A DNA stretch of 33,021 nt from Muribaculaceae bacterium (GTDB taxonomy: Bacteria > Bacteroidota > Bacteroidia > Bacteroidales > Muribaculaceae): the NCBI GenBank assembly GCA_029058745.1, contig JAIDXM010000040.1:1-33021 (forward strand), given 5' to 3'. Shown here piece by piece: positions 1 through 9,236 of this stretch. Position numbers and translations under genes: made by a program. The notes below the pieces were generated by a model, which worked only from the letters and a program-made list of their open reading frames with translations, had not been told where the DNA came from and did not search any database. The stretch's first letter is position 1, and every line of letters begins with the position of its first letter.

Positions 1-512
1 TAGTTGCTCTTGGGATTCAGTGGTTTCTCCTCGATGGAGAGGCAGTTGCCGTCCTTGTCGAACTCCGCGACGCCATAGCGTTCCGGGTCGTTGACCCAAT
101 ATCCGAACACGGAAGCCTTGCCGTCCTGCTCGGCTGTGCGCACCGCCTCCCTGAGCACCCCGGAGAACCCGGCGCCATGGAATATGTTGTCGCCAAGCAC
201 GAGGCAAGCCGAGTCGTCACCTATGAACTCCTTTCCGATTATGAAGGCCTGCGCGAGACCGTCGGGGGAGGGTTGCTCGGCATAAGTGAACCTCACGCCA
301 TAGTCGGAACCGTCGCCGAGGAGCCTCTTGAATCCGGGGAGGTCAGACGGAGTAGAGATGATGAGAATATCCCTGATGCCCGCCAGCATAAGCGTCGAGA
401 TCGGGTAATACACCATCGGTTTGTCATACACCGGGAGCAGTTGCTTGCTGACCCCCTTGGTGATTGGATATAGACGAGTGCCGGACCCTCCGGCGAGTAC
501 AATTCCTTTCAT
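1..512 (-). CDS. rfbA: Glucose-1-phosphate thymidylyltransferase RfbA/RmlA, 3' end cut by window edge
   Basis: RfbA makes dTDP-glucose from dTTP and glucose-1-phosphate, the first step to dTDP-rhamnose and other dTDP-deoxysugars. Translating leftward from the ATG at 512 gives a nucleotidyltransferase start: the signature [20 protein letters not shown] lies at residues 8-27, followed by [18 protein letters not shown] and, near residue 108, the LGDNIFHG loop. Only about 170 residues are inside the window, against the usual 290 or so, and the frame is open at base 1. It is separated from the rest of the locus by about 1.07 kb without a clear protein gene and has its own promoter candidates. The dTDP-sugar it starts could feed the aminotransferase at 14051-15163; rmlB/C/D would be expected beyond the left edge. 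Identity is very secure. Confidence 0.95.
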   Translation of the reverse strand, partial: MKGIVLAGGSGTRLYPITKGVSKQLLPVYDKPMVYYPISTLMLAGIRDILIISTPSDLPGFKRLLGDGSDYGVRFTYAEQPSPDGLAQAFIIGKEFIGDDSACLVLGDNIFHGAGFSGVLREAVRTAEQDGKASVFGYWVNDPERYGVAEFDKDGNCLSIEEKPLNPKSN

Positions 513-524
513 ATCTGTTTTGGG

Positions 525-571
525 TTTTAAGTTTTCCGTTTTTAGTTTTCAGTTGTCGGTTGCCAATTGCC
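525..571. repeat. Degenerate heptanucleotide array upstream of rfbA
   Basis: On the minus strand this stretch is made of CAACCGA/CAACTGA-like 7-mers decaying into AAAACTA and AAAACGG units. It is followed on the plus strand by TTGACTAACGACTAACG at 584-600. The same kind of array occurs inside three genes of this window (near 4464, 19405 and 24815), and the GACTAACG tail recurs at the right ends of the long palindromic repeats near 18065 and 19300. It lies in the 5' leader of rfbA. Confidence 0.6.
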
Positions 572-665
572 AAATCCAACGCCTATTGACTAACGACTAA
601 CGAAAGGACTCTTGCTTGAATTCTTTCAATAATAACCGTGAAAATTCTCCGTCTTCTCCCTTAGG

Positions 666-696
666 CAAAGTTATCTATGATTTCCGCTACGCCAAT
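666..696 (-). promoter_or_regulatory. Candidate Bacteroidetes promoter for rfbA (proximal)
   Basis: The minus strand shows TAACTTTG at 666-673, matching the TAnnTTTG -7 element, with ATTG at 693-696 after a 19-bp spacer (consensus TTTG). This would start transcription near 659 and give a leader of about 147 nt that includes the heptamer array. Confidence 0.45.
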
Positions 697-850
697 CACT
701 CCATCTGACGTACAGTCGTTGATACCGCCACAGTCTTTCTCATGACTGTCCAGATCAATGGAAGGAAGTCATAATCACAGAAACAACTGCCACAACCATA
801 ATTCCTTCCCGACAGCTCAGCCAACGTTGTAGGAATAATCTTTTCAAAAG

Positions 851-882
851 CAAAGATAACAATTATAACCCAAACCTACAAC
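851..882 (-). promoter_or_regulatory. Candidate Bacteroidetes promoter for rfbA (distal)
   Basis: TATCTTTG at 851-858 with GTTG at 879-882 after a 20-bp spacer on the minus strand. It could be an alternative rfbA promoter. Apart from these promoter-like motifs and the heptamer array I see no gene between 513 and 1020. Confidence 0.4.
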
Positions 883-1022
883 ACCTTGCCCTACCCTATC
901 CCTGCGACATTCACTGAATAAACAATGACAGGTTGCAAGACAACCGGAAACGGCTATCGATTCAACGGGAATATAGCGACTCGTACTGACGGGCGATTGT
1001 CTGCCACGTAATCATCAGAAAG

Positions 1023-1066
1023 AAAAAAAGGGAGGGGATGCATGGAAATGCAACGCCCTCCCTTTT
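1023..1066 (-). terminator. Strong intrinsic terminator, partly bidirectional
   Basis: An 11-bp stem, AAAAGGGAGGG (1026-1036) with CCCTCCCTTTT (1056-1066), holds a second small stem, TGCAT/ATGCA (39-43 and 48-52 past 1000). On the minus strand it is followed by a run of seven T (1023-1029), so it should stop leftward transcription before rfbA. On the plus strand it ends in four T. It probably marks the end of the polysaccharide locus transcript or of the candidate RNA just upstream. Confidence 0.75.
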
Positions 1067-1587
1067 AGTCCGAGACTCGGGAGAGTCTTCGGATATTCGG
1101 TTTGTGTGGCGTAGCCATCCCGTCAGCCATAGGAAAGAGAATGATATAGGAGAGGGAATCTCTGGTCGGAGGATTTGCGGTCGTCCGTCCGGGTTTGGCG
1201 GATGGGTTACGCCCCGTTCAGTGGAGGGAGGTCTGAAATTTATGGCCTCACACGGACAAGAATCCGGGTCGCCGCAGAAGCGGTGACAATCAGCAGCGTA
1301 GTTCAGAAGGGGGCATGGTGGGAGCCGTCCTGATGGATAATCAATCCGGGGGCGGCATAATCGTCGCAGTCACTTGCGGCGTCTCCTACACGCGACAAGT
1401 GACACGCTGTGTTCATCAAACGTTTCAAACCGAACGGAGAGTCGTCCATCGAATGGACGTGTTCGCACAACCGCATATCCCGAAGCCGGTGGCATGGCCA
1501 AGGGAGAGACGCGGAGGCGGGACACACTGTAGGGTTCGGTCTGAGGATTCACAGAACAGTTTGTCATCATGTCAAGGACCTATTTAC
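1023..1587 (-). ncRNA. Candidate structured RNA or long structured 3' UTR, function unknown
   Basis: No convincing protein gene lies between 1067 and 1583; the short open frames on both strands have no recognisable domain. The minus strand instead shows a promoter-like TAACTTTG at 1593-1600, then several hairpins: GTCACTTG/CAAGTGAC (1369-1376 with 1396-1403), CGTCCAT/ATGGACG around 1443-1459, CCGC/GCGG around 1272-1283, and a stem at 1070-1092 (GAGACTC with GAGTCTTC-like arms) directly before the intrinsic terminator. A TAnnTTTG box about 540 nt ahead of a strong terminator is what a stand-alone RNA gene would look like. I checked by eye for tmRNA and RNase P RNA motifs and did not find them. 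A decayed gene or a long 3' UTR of the 1584-2570 gene remains possible. Confidence 0.3.
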
Positions 1588-2570
1588 AGGGGCAAAGTTA
1601 ACCACGGGAGGCAGGGATGGGATGTTATTCTGCCATTTGCTTTGAAGCAAAAAAACAGGTGTTCAGCAACCTGCCGAAGACGGAGAAAGATGCGACGGTG
1701 TAGCGGAAGCATCCATATTTTCATTCTACCCCTTATATAGGTTTGCATATGGCCATTTATGATTCCGATAAACTCCGAATTGGTCATTCCCGCCACCGAA
1801 TTGCAATCAATACCAAGTTTCAATACATTACTCTGCTTGACATAAAATGACTTCCTGCGCCACACTGAATTGCCGCCGGAAATGAGGCTCGACATCGAGA
1901 AAGCCAACAAGTCAGACAACAATGCTCCTGCATTGCCCATGTCATTCCACACTACACGATAATAAAGTTCGTCAATCAGATGGCGTAGGATAATTACAAA
2001 CAGACCGCCAAATGTCATGATAACCGTAAGGATAATCAACATGTCGTCATCCGGAAGCGCCGCAAGCAGTGAACATGGATACATGCCCGGTTTCCCGAAT
2101 ATAAACAATACTGTCAGCATTATCAGCGTCAGCACTACAAGCACGTATGTCTGACGAAGGAATCTGAGCCTAATTGCCGTGACGGCAACGAGGCAATAGA
2201 CAATAAAGATAATGTCGGTTATGATTAGACCAGGCATGTTCCGAAAGCCGGTGTGCGACTCTATCCCGCAGTAGGCCAAAAGCACAATTGTGAAACAGAA
2301 GCTGAACCTTGCGACGGCATTGATTGCATCACAGTATTGTTGCCAACTGTCTTCAAACACTGCATTTAGGGACTCAATATCTCTGTCGGAGAAATAATCG
2401 TGATATTTTCCCGACACCTCTTTAAGGCTTTCAAATGTCTTACGGCGATGAATCCCCAATTTCTTGTCAGGCTGTATTACGGTCTGATAGAAGAAAAGCC
2501 CGCAGATGCCTGCCCACAATTGGATGAGCGGAGCATAGGCAGCAAGCAGTATTTCTTTTTCATCATGCAT
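1584..2570 (-). CDS. Unknown multi-pass membrane protein
   Basis: A 328-residue protein I do not recognise. Hydrophobic segments fall at about residues 8-29, 86-104, 113-133, 141-160 and 178-197, which suggests a five-helix membrane domain. A soluble stretch of about 55 residues follows the first helix, and a mostly hydrophilic C-terminal region of about 130 residues follows the last. The gene lies 7 bp behind 2578-3255 on the same strand, so the two are almost certainly co-expressed. The last 40 or so residues are rich in basic and hydrophobic residues with no domain character, and overlap a promoter-like box at 1593-1600; the true ancestral C-terminus may be shorter, around residue 285. An effector-like membrane role in a two-gene system is conceivable but is only inference. 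Confidence 0.7.
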   Translation of the reverse strand: MHDEKEILLAAYAPLIQLWAGICGLFFYQTVIQPDKKLGIHRRKTFESLKEVSGKYHDYFSDRDIESLNAVFEDSWQQYCDAINAVARFSFCFTIVLLAYCGIESHTGFRNMPGLIITDIIFIVYCLVAVTAIRLRFLRQTYVLVVLTLIMLTVLFIFGKPGMYPCSLLAALPDDDMLIILTVIMTFGGLFVIILRHLIDELYYRVVWNDMGNAGALLSDLLAFSMSSLISGGNSVWRRKSFYVKQSNVLKLGIDCNSVAGMTNSEFIGIINGHMQTYIRGRMKIWMLPLHRRIFLRLRQVAEHLFFCFKANGRITSHPCLPWLTLPL

Positions 2571-2577
2571 GAAACCG

Positions 2578-3255
2578 TCACAATCCCGAAATTGAGGAAT
2601 AGTTGCTTGGAGACAACTTTACATCCGCAAATCCGCTCCCGGATTCTGAGTCAAACTTGAAGTCAGCGGATGTTATTTTTTCCATAGGATTTCGGAATAT
2701 ACCGCCATTACTAACCGGATCTGCATTCGAAAAGATTCTGTCGAAAAAAGCCGCAAGACCGGCAGCAGTGTCCTTGTCGTTGAACGAGCCGTATGCCTTA
2801 TATGCCGTCTTATCGTATTCAAACCGGAACATGCGGTTATCGAAAACCGAAAAATTGACATTATTGGAGCCATAAACATCGCGAATATACCCATGGTCGT
2901 TTTCGGAAATCTCTCGAATCCGAATGCCTGAACTTCTGTCAAGCAGACGGTTCAAATAATCAGGGAACGGAATTCCAGTCCGATCAGGCGTCTCTTCGAG
3001 CAATATATCGACAGTGGCCACACCTTTCTCAACCATTTTTACAAATGCATCCGCAAATATGGGATGATTCCATATTTCGGAATGTGCACCTTCGCAGAAT
3101 ATCCTGACATGAGAATTTACCTTGCTGAACAATACGCTGTAAAGCATGACGGCATGCTCCTTACCGCCATTGGTAAAAAGTTCTCCGCTATCGTTATCCG
3201 CCAATTGCTGAAGATAACGGCGATATTGTGCGAGCATTTGTTCCGACATACACAT
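2578..3255 (-). CDS. Unknown soluble protein, possible degenerate phospholipase D-like fold
   Basis: A 225-residue protein without signal peptide or membrane helices, likely cytoplasmic. A second in-frame ATG two codons on (3249) could be the real start. The layout is an N-terminal helical stretch, then a strand-helix-strand unit (VRIFCEG at about 50-56, VDILLEE at about 82-88). Later come FSVFDNRMFRFEYD and AYGSFNDKDTAAGLAAFFDRIF at about residues 136-178. This second part reminds me of one half of a PLD fold in which the HKD catalytic residues are absent, but the resemblance is weak. It is the first gene of a pair with the membrane protein 1584-2570 and has its own promoter-like site, so the pair seems an independent unit at the end of the polysaccharide locus. 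Confidence 0.7.
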   Translation of the reverse strand: MCMSEQMLAQYRRYLQQLADNDSGELFTNGGKEHAVMLYSVLFSKVNSHVRIFCEGAHSEIWNHPIFADAFVKMVEKGVATVDILLEETPDRTGIPFPDYLNRLLDRSSGIRIREISENDHGYIRDVYGSNNVNFSVFDNRMFRFEYDKTAYKAYGSFNDKDTAAGLAAFFDRIFSNADPVSNGGIFRNPMEKITSADFKFDSESGSGFADVKLSPSNYSSISGL

Positions 3256-3295
3256 GGTTAAAAATGAAGTTTGGACGCGATTGATTATTTCTGCA

Positions 3296-3327
3296 CAAAA
3301 ATAGCAAAAATAATGTAGAATCTAAAA
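3296..3327 (-). promoter_or_regulatory. Candidate promoter for the 3255-1584 gene pair
   Basis: Two adjacent TATTTTTG boxes (3296-3303 and 3305-3312, minus strand) match TAnnTTTG. TTTT at 3324-3327 sits 20 bp upstream of the first, an imperfect -33. The predicted leader is about 35 nt. The rest of the 315-bp gap up to 3570 shows nothing else I can name. Confidence 0.45.
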
Positions 3328-3570
3328 CCTTTTGCCCTAAAAAAGTCTTTTGCCAAATCCACACCACATCCAGCCACAGAAGTGCAGAAACAAAGTAAGC
3401 GCGCAAGTGAGGCATACAGAACCATTAAAATTCTTCGTTGCTGTACATAATCTTTGTTTTTGATTAAACTGCCGCGAATTGAAAATCAGAGATGACCTAT
3501 AAAAGAGAGCTCAATCTGAACCAAGTTATCTAATTCGGTCTATAATGAGTTAGGACGCTTACCGGTGTCC

Positions 3571-4917
3571 TCAATCCCGTTTGAATATGTCGCGGGTATA
3601 GACTTTGTTGGAGATATCGTCAAGACAGGCATCATTCCGGTTTGCGAGGATGGCATGAGACAAAGCCTTGAACTTTTCGAGATTGTTGACAATCCTGCTT
3701 CCGAAGAATGTAGAGCCATTCTCAAGTGTGGGTTCATATATTATGACCGTGGCTCCTTTTGCCTTTATGCGCTTCATCACACCTTGAATGGAAGACTGAC
3801 GGAAATTGTCGGAGTTTGACTTCATAGTCAGACGATATACACCTATTACACACTCACCCTCCTTGGAATGATCAAATCTGCTGTTTTCAGTGTACCATCC
3901 GGCCATTTTGAGTACCTGATCCGCGATAAAGTCCTTGCGGGTACGGTTGCTTTCCACGATTGCCGACATCATGTTCTGTGGGACGTGTTCGTAGTTGGCA
4001 AGCAACTGTTTCGTATCTTTAGGAAGACAGTAACCACCGTAGCCGAAGGAGGGATTGTTGTAGTGGGAGCCGATGCGGGGATCGAGTCCTACTCCTTCAA
4101 TTATTGCTTTAGAGTCGAGACCTTTTACCTCGGCATAGGTGTCGAGTTCATTAAAGTAGCTGACACGGAGTGCAAGGTAAGTGTTTGCGAATAGCTTCAC
4201 TGCCTCAGCTTCCTTCATACCCATATATAATGTCGGAATATCTTTTTTCAAGGCACCCTGTTGCAGGAGAGATGCGAATGTCCGGGCGGCTCTATCGAGT
4301 CTGTCAACATCCGCCACTGCAAGAATAGCCTCGTTTTCTTCGGCAAATTCCGGATTGTCAATAATCTTGGGAATACCTGCGATAATGCGAGAAGGATAAA
4401 GGTTATCGTAAAGAGCCTTGCTCTCACGGAGGAATTCCGGAAAGAAAAGAAGATTGAAAGAGGGTTGTCCGTTTTCCGTTGTCTGCTGTCCGTTTCTTGA
4501 CGTTAGCTTTTGGGCGTATTTGAGATATAGTGAACGGCAGTAGCCAACCGGGATTGTGGATTTTATGACCATCACGGCATTGGGATTGACCGAAAGGACC
4601 AGGTCGATTACTTCCTCGATGCAATGGGTATCGAAGTAGTTTTTAACCGGGTCATAATTGGTCGGTGCGGCTATCACCACGAAATCTGCATCCCTATATG
4701 CGGAAGCACCGTCGAGAGTCGCGGTAAGGTCCAGCTCCTTCTCTGCCAGGTATTTCTCTATATATTCGTCTTGAATAGGCGATTTCCGATTGTTGATGAG
4801 TTCCACTTTTTCAGGAATCACGTCAACAGCAATGACATGGTTATGTTGTGCGAGTAGAGTCGCGATGGAAAGGCCGACGTAACCGGTGCCGGCAACGGCT
4901 ATATTGTATTGCTTCAT
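3571..4917 (-). CDS. ugd: UDP-glucose 6-dehydrogenase family protein, locus copy 1
   Basis: It oxidises a UDP-hexose (probably UDP-glucose to UDP-glucuronate) with two NAD+, supplying uronic acid precursors. At 448 residues it has the Rossmann motif [11 protein letters not shown] (9-19), the VIKSTIPVG strand (117-125), the PEFLRES motif (160-166) and the catalytic cysteine C297 in [15 protein letters not shown]. The usual SPEFLRE reads FPEFLRE here. An insert at residues 138-152 (rich in Q, T, N, G) is coded by a heptamer array. The gene lies 4 bp downstream of the 4-epimerase, so UDP-glucuronate to UDP-galacturonate is the natural pathway. A close paralogue is at 24531-25922. Substrate identity rests on family and context; a UDP-ManNAc dehydrogenase is less likely. 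Confidence 0.92.
   Translation of the reverse strand: MKQYNIAVAGTGYVGLSIATLLAQHNHVIAVDVIPEKVELINNRKSPIQDEYIEKYLAEKELDLTATLDGASAYRDADFVVIAAPTNYDPVKNYFDTHCIEEVIDLVLSVNPNAVMVIKSTIPVGYCRSLYLKYAQKLTSRNGQQTTENGQPSFNLLFFPEFLRESKALYDNLYPSRIIAGIPKIIDNPEFAEENEAILAVADVDRLDRAARTFASLLQQGALKKDIPTLYMGMKEAEAVKLFANTYLALRVSYFNELDTYAEVKGLDSKAIIEGVGLDPRIGSHYNNPSFGYGGYCLPKDTKQLLANYEHVPQNMMSAIVESNRTRKDFIADQVLKMAGWYTENSRFDHSKEGECVIGVYRLTMKSNSDNFRQSSIQGVMKRIKAKGATVIIYEPTLENGSTFFGSRIVNNLEKFKALSHAILANRNDACLDDISNKVYTRDIFKRD
4464..4495. repeat. Heptamer array inside ugd copy 1
   Basis: On the coding strand this reads as ACAGCAGACAACGGAAAACG-like 7-mers, coding the peptide [10 protein letters not shown] in frame. It is related to arrays at 525-571, 19405-19447 and 24815-24865. 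The paralogue at 24531-25922 carries a diverged insert at the same protein position. Confidence 0.6.
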
Positions 4918-4921
4918 AATA

Positions 4922-5989
4922 TCAAAGATTATAGAATGATTTGAACCAGCTTACGGTATTATCTATACCCAACTGAAGAGGAGTACAAGGTTTGAAACCG
5001 GTAACCTCAGCTATCGCGGATGAATCGGCATATGTCTGATAAACATCGCCTGGTTGCATGGGGAGGAAATCCTTCTTCGCCTCACGTCCGATAGCGTTCT
5101 CGATACACTTTATATAGTCCATCAATCTTGTCGGATGCTGATTGCCGATATTATAGACCCTATATGGAGCGGGAGACGTGGCAGGATCCGGCTTCTTCTC
5201 ATTCCATTCATTATTTCCCGAAGGAATTACATCAAGAATCCTCACGACACCTTCCACGATGTCATCAATGTAAGTAAAATCGCGAAGCATATCGCCGTTG
5301 TTGAACACCTTGATGGGACGGTCATGCAGGATAGCATCCATGAACAAGAATGGAGACATATCAGGACGCCCCCAAGGACCATAAACAGTAAAAAACCGAA
5401 GACCTGTAGTAGGGAGATTATATAGTTTAGAATATGCATGAGCCATAAGCTCATTGCTTTTCTTTGTTGCAGCATATAAGCTCACTGGATGTGCAATTCC
5501 ATGATGCTCCGAGAAAGGCACCTGACCGTTAAGACCATACACACTTGAGGAAGAAGCATAGACAAGATGCTTTACTTTATTATGACGACAACCCTCAAGG
5601 ACATTGATAAAGCCATCAACATTGCTTTCAACATAAGCAAGAGGATTGGTTATGGAGTACCTTACTCCTGCTTGTGCTCCAAAGTTAATCACAGCATCAA
5701 AATTCTCATTAGCAAAAAGCATCGCCATGACATTAGTGTCCTCAAGATTCATTCGGATAAAACGGTATTTATCGCCCCATTTTGAAGACTCAAAGTACTT
5801 GTACCAAGGGAAATCTATAGCTTTCTCTGAGACGCTGATGCCACATTCATTTAATCGACTTAATTTAAGAGACTGATCATAATAGTCGTTGATATTATCG
5901 AGTCCAATAACTGTATAACCTTTTGAGATTAAACGATGAACAACAGAACTACCGATAAAACCAGCGGCACCTGTAACAAGAACTTTCAT
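4922..5989 (-). CDS. UDP-glucuronate 4-epimerase-type NAD-dependent epimerase
   Basis: This is a short-chain (extended SDR) sugar epimerase of 355 residues. It has the NAD-binding GAAGFIG (7-13), DNINDYYD (31-38) typical of UDP-glucuronate 4-epimerases, the SSSSVYG serine motif (146-152) and catalytic Y172 and K176 in [23 protein letters not shown] also matches the CapI/LspL type. It would convert UDP-glucuronate to UDP-galacturonate in the cytoplasm. The gene lies 4 bp upstream of ugd and 11 bp downstream of a glycosyltransferase, all in one transcript. Base composition becomes AT-rich from here rightwards to about 12.2 kb. Confidence 0.9.
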   Translation of the reverse strand: MKVLVTGAAGFIGSSVVHRLISKGYTVIGLDNINDYYDQSLKLSRLNECGISVSEKAIDFPWYKYFESSKWGDKYRFIRMNLEDTNVMAMLFANENFDAVINFGAQAGVRYSITNPLAYVESNVDGFINVLEGCRHNKVKHLVYASSSSVYGLNGQVPFSEHHGIAHPVSLYAATKKSNELMAHAYSKLYNLPTTGLRFFTVYGPWGRPDMSPFLFMDAILHDRPIKVFNNGDMLRDFTYIDDIVEGVVRILDVIPSGNNEWNEKKPDPATSPAPYRVYNIGNQHPTRLMDYIKCIENAIGREAKKDFLPMQPGDVYQTYADSSAIAEVTGFKPCTPLQLGIDNTVSWFKSFYNL

Positions 5990-6000
5990 TTTGTATAAAT

Positions 6001-7134
6001 TTATATATTTTTTACGTTCAAAAGACCTTTATAAATTGATATATGTGTCTCAACAACCATATCAATGTTAAACTCTCGAATTGCCTTTTCCCTTGAAGCT
6101 TTTCCCATCTTAATTCTCAAATCCTTATTGTCGATAAGGATTTTAATTCGTTCTGCTAATTCCAAAGGATTCCTTGGAGACACCAAAAAACCATTAACAC
6201 CATCGTTAACAACATCTTTACACCCAACGGAATTACAAGTTACAATCGGTCTTCCAATCGCAGAAGCTTCAATTAAAGACTTTGGCAGACCCTCCCTGTA
6301 ATAAGAAGGGAACGCCATGATATGACTATTCTCAAGCAACTGCTTCACATCGTCTCTTTCACCAAGCCAACAGAGATAATCACCATCACAGTGTTCACGC
6401 ATATAATCTTCGGATATACCTGTTTTATTAGGTGTAAGACGACCACAAAGCAGAAACTGAACCTTATCCTTATATTCTTGCTTTAGAATCTCAGCAGCTT
6501 CTATCAAATCACATACCCCTTTTTCCTTAACCATTCTACCTGTGAATATCACCTTAATCTTTCCAGTTTTAGGTTCATCACAATTATTATACTCATATAC
6601 ATCAATGCCCGAGCCTTTTGTAAATTCAACTTGCTTAGAATCTATAACCTTATTAGAAAGAAATATGGATTTATCGTCATTATTTTGAAATATTACTTTA
6701 ACATTATTTCGATTATTCGAATAACGCATACATCGCAATATCAGATTAGTTGTCAATGTTTTGCCTCCTGAATTAAATAAACCTCCAAGACCACTAACCG
6801 CATTAACAACACCTTTTACTTTAAGCAATTTAGCAGCCAAACCACCCCAAAGAATATTCTTGAGTCCAACATGGTGTACAATATCCGGGTTCTCACTCCG
6901 ATACAAATTATATAAGAACTTAAATGTCTTAAACTCTTGTATTAAATTCATACCCGTAGGATTAATTGGCAGATCATACATTTTCATACCAAGTGCTTCA
7001 ATCTCACTTCTTCGACCAGTATCCTTAGTTATAATAATTGGATCAAAACCTGCCTTCTGCGCAGCAATAGCGACAGGTTTACGATGAGAAAGAAAGAAAC
7101 GGTCTTCATTGACCACAATAAACAGTTTATTCAT
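6001..7134 (-). CDS. GT4-family glycosyltransferase
   Basis: A 377-residue retaining glycosyltransferase with the GT-B fold. The N-terminal half contains HHVGLKNILWGGLAA (87-101), seen in the RfpB/PglA-like branch. The C-terminal half starts with VIFTGRMVKEKG (195-206) and carries the donor-binding E-x7-E motif, E281 and E289, in YREGLPKSLIEAS. No signal peptide is present; it probably acts at the inner face of the cytoplasmic membrane on lipid-linked sugars. It belongs to the polysaccharide assembly operon, 11 bp upstream of the epimerase gene and 108 bp behind the next GT4 gene. Donor and linkage cannot be read from sequence; PglA-like enzymes transfer GalNAc or similar sugars. Confidence 0.88.
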   Translation of the reverse strand: MNKLFIVVNEDRFFLSHRKPVAIAAQKAGFDPIIITKDTGRRSEIEALGMKMYDLPINPTGMNLIQEFKTFKFLYNLYRSENPDIVHHVGLKNILWGGLAAKLLKVKGVVNAVSGLGGLFNSGGKTLTTNLILRCMRYSNNRNNVKVIFQNNDDKSIFLSNKVIDSKQVEFTKGSGIDVYEYNNCDEPKTGKIKVIFTGRMVKEKGVCDLIEAAEILKQEYKDKVQFLLCGRLTPNKTGISEDYMREHCDGDYLCWLGERDDVKQLLENSHIMAFPSYYREGLPKSLIEASAIGRPIVTCNSVGCKDVVNDGVNGFLVSPRNPLELAERIKILIDNKDLRIKMGKASREKAIREFNIDMVVETHISIYKGLLNVKNI

Positions 7135-7242
7135 CTTTGAAAACTATAATTGAAATCACATTGAAATTTATTCAAAAAGCACTGTCTATAATGCAACAAA
7201 CACTATACCCATAACTAATTAATATAATATTATCATATAGAA

Positions 7243-8370
7243 TTAGAGAATAGACTTATACGTATCTAAAGTCTCTTCTGCATTTTTCTTCCAAGAAAAA
7301 CCTAATAATTGCTTTTTCATTTTTCCAGATAATGAAGACTTGATTGATTCATCAGACAAAGCCTTAATGAGAACATCTCCAATAGAATCAATTTTAAAAG
7401 GATCAAAATACAATACAGCATCGCCACATACTTCCGGCATAGACGAAACAGCGCTAACGGCTGAAATTGATCCATGCATACCGGCTTCAAGAGGAGGGAA
7501 CCCGAATCCTTCATAAATTGAAGGAAATACAAATAAGGAGGTATTTTCGTAAAGCCAATTTAGTAATTCCTGAGAAACAAAATTAAGATATATTATATCC
7601 TTATCTTGCTGTATTTTATGTATCGTGTTTGTAAAGTCATGTCCTTTCTTGCCAATTATCACAAGTTTAGGATTAAAAGATAGATTTCTCTTTACAATCC
7701 CAAAAGCATCAATAAGACGCTCATAATTTTTACGTGGCTCTAAATGGCCTACACTAAGCAAAAATGGAACATCCTTCAAATCCTTAATCTTCATTTCATC
7801 GTATGGTGACAAATTTGATTTAGAGAAATGATTGGGATTAATCGCCTCATGAATCACACGAATTCTATCTTCTGGAATATGATACGCTTCTATTATCTCA
7901 TTTTTCGTAAACTGAGATATTGAAATAATTTTATCAGCTTTATTTATAGATTTCTTAACAGCACGCCTTAGAAATTGATACCTTAGAAATGGATAGGTTT
8001 CAGGGTATCTGAAGAAGCGAAGGTCATGTACCGTCAAAATGAGTTTGGCGGATTTTAAAGTTGGACCGTGAAAGAAAGGAGAATGAAATATATCCCACTT
8101 TTCCTTTTTTTCTTCTTTTGACCAATAAAATTGTTCAAAAGAACTTCGGATAATCGTATTAAACAAACCTTTTCCCTTGAATGGCAAAGACTTAATACGA
8201 AAACGTGTGTTCAAACCATTTTTAGCATATTCGAAGTAGTCCTTCAGTACATATATGACATACTCATTCTCCTCATCTATTTTATCAAGATTTTCCACCA
8301 AATTGTGAATATATTCTTTTATACCTCCACCCTTTGGTTGAAAAAACGCACAATTAATCGCAATTTTCAT
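7243..8370 (-). CDS. GT4-family glycosyltransferase (mannosyltransferase-like)
   Basis: A 375-residue GT-B enzyme. The N-terminus MKIAINCAFFQPKGGGIKEY is the acceptor-side glycine-rich loop. LTVHDLRFFRYPE (112-124) and LLSVGHLEPRKNYERLIDAF (204-223) are hallmarks of the branch often annotated as mannosyl- or rhamnosyl-transferases. The E-x7-E motif is E287 and E295 in PSIYEGFGFPPLEAG. The start codon overlaps the stop of 8367-9236 by 4 bp, so translation is probably coupled. The 108-bp gap after it (7135-7242) shows no gene. Donor sugar unknown. Confidence 0.88.
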   Translation of the reverse strand: MKIAINCAFFQPKGGGIKEYIHNLVENLDKIDEENEYVIYVLKDYFEYAKNGLNTRFRIKSLPFKGKGLFNTIIRSSFEQFYWSKEEKKEKWDIFHSPFFHGPTLKSAKLILTVHDLRFFRYPETYPFLRYQFLRRAVKKSINKADKIISISQFTKNEIIEAYHIPEDRIRVIHEAINPNHFSKSNLSPYDEMKIKDLKDVPFLLSVGHLEPRKNYERLIDAFGIVKRNLSFNPKLVIIGKKGHDFTNTIHKIQQDKDIIYLNFVSQELLNWLYENTSLFVFPSIYEGFGFPPLEAGMHGSISAVSAVSSMPEVCGDAVLYFDPFKIDSIGDVLIKALSDESIKSSLSGKMKKQLLGFSWKKNAEETLDTYKSIL

Positions 8371-9236
8371 CTTTTTAATAATGATTTTATTTTTAGAATT
8401 AAATTCATTTCAACGACAGCATATTTCATACAAAATTTAAGAAAAAGCTCTTGAATATCGTTTATTTGATGGTATTCCTTTTCAAAATACATTTTTGATT
8501 TCAAGTTACATTTAAAAGCATTTAAAATACTTAAGTTCTTCTTTATTGTAACTGAATGATTATGAACATATGAACACTTTGTAAGTAAATAAGTTGCATA
8601 TCCTTTGTCTTTCAATCTTTCACCAATAATGTTTTCTTCATAATATAGGAATACATTCTCATCTAAGTAATTAATGTCTTTTAGAGCCTGAGCCCTAAAA
8701 GCCAAAAAAGAACCAGGGAGAATATCAACTCTCTGCACAGGAGAGTTGATATTTACTTCTACTTTTCTAATAATTTTGTTTAGCTGTCTTCCGATTACAC
8801 TACAATCCAATATAGAATTTAAATAAGAAGGTGATTTTAACCACATTCTTGTTTTATTAGAATTTCTATCTAACATCACAGGACTAACCAAACCACTGTC
8901 TGGTTGAGTTAAAAAGAAATCTTTTATATAACCAATAACTGTTGGCTCAATAATAATGTCTGGGTTTGCAATTATGGCAATGTCAACACTTTCAACTTCG
9001 ACCAAATACCTTAATCCAAGATTATTACCATAAGAATACCCTCCATTACATTCAGCCTTTATGAGATGAAATTCTATATTATCTTTTAAAGATAAGAGCT
9101 TGGAGTATGAATCATCGCTCGAATTATTATCAATTACAACAATTCTATCAATCTCTGAATAATCTTTAATACTATTCAGAATTGAGATAGTACTCTCTGC
9201 ATCATTATAATTTAGAATAGATATACCTACCTTCAT
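8367..9236 (-). CDS. GT2-family glycosyltransferase (rhamnosyltransferase-like)
   Basis: A 289-residue GT-A type inverting enzyme. The N-terminus VGISILNYNDAESTISIL and IVVIDNNSSDDS (32-43) give the nucleotide-binding strand pair. CNGGYSYGNNLGLRY and IIANPDIII are the NGG and NPD motifs of the WbbL-like rhamnosyltransferase branch. The conserved acceptor-side PGSFLAFRA also fits. Its start lies 32 bp inside the polymerase gene behind it and its stop overlaps the next GT gene by 4 bp. A dTDP-rhamnose donor would agree with rfbA nearby, but this is inference. Confidence 0.88.
   Translation of the reverse strand: MKVGISILNYNDAESTISILNSIKDYSEIDRIVVIDNNSSDDSYSKLLSLKDNIEFHLIKAECNGGYSYGNNLGLRYLVEVESVDIAIIANPDIIIEPTVIGYIKDFFLTQPDSGLVSPVMLDRNSNKTRMWLKSPSYLNSILDCSVIGRQLNKIIRKVEVNINSPVQRVDILPGSFLAFRAQALKDINYLDENVFLYYEENIIGERLKDKGYATYLLTKCSYVHNHSVTIKKNLSILNAFKCNLKSKMYFEKEYHQINDIQELFLKFCMKYAVVEMNLILKIKSLLKR

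Noticed and set aside
1303..1740. Overlapping short frames on both strands, the longest at 1315-1740 plus strand
   Set aside because: Composition is arginine/cysteine/proline-rich as in chance translations, no domain is seen, and the region is better read as structured RNA or UTR.
1584..3255. CBASS-type system with a 4TM effector
   Set aside because: No cyclic-nucleotide synthase (CD-NTase) motif is present in either protein or next to them.
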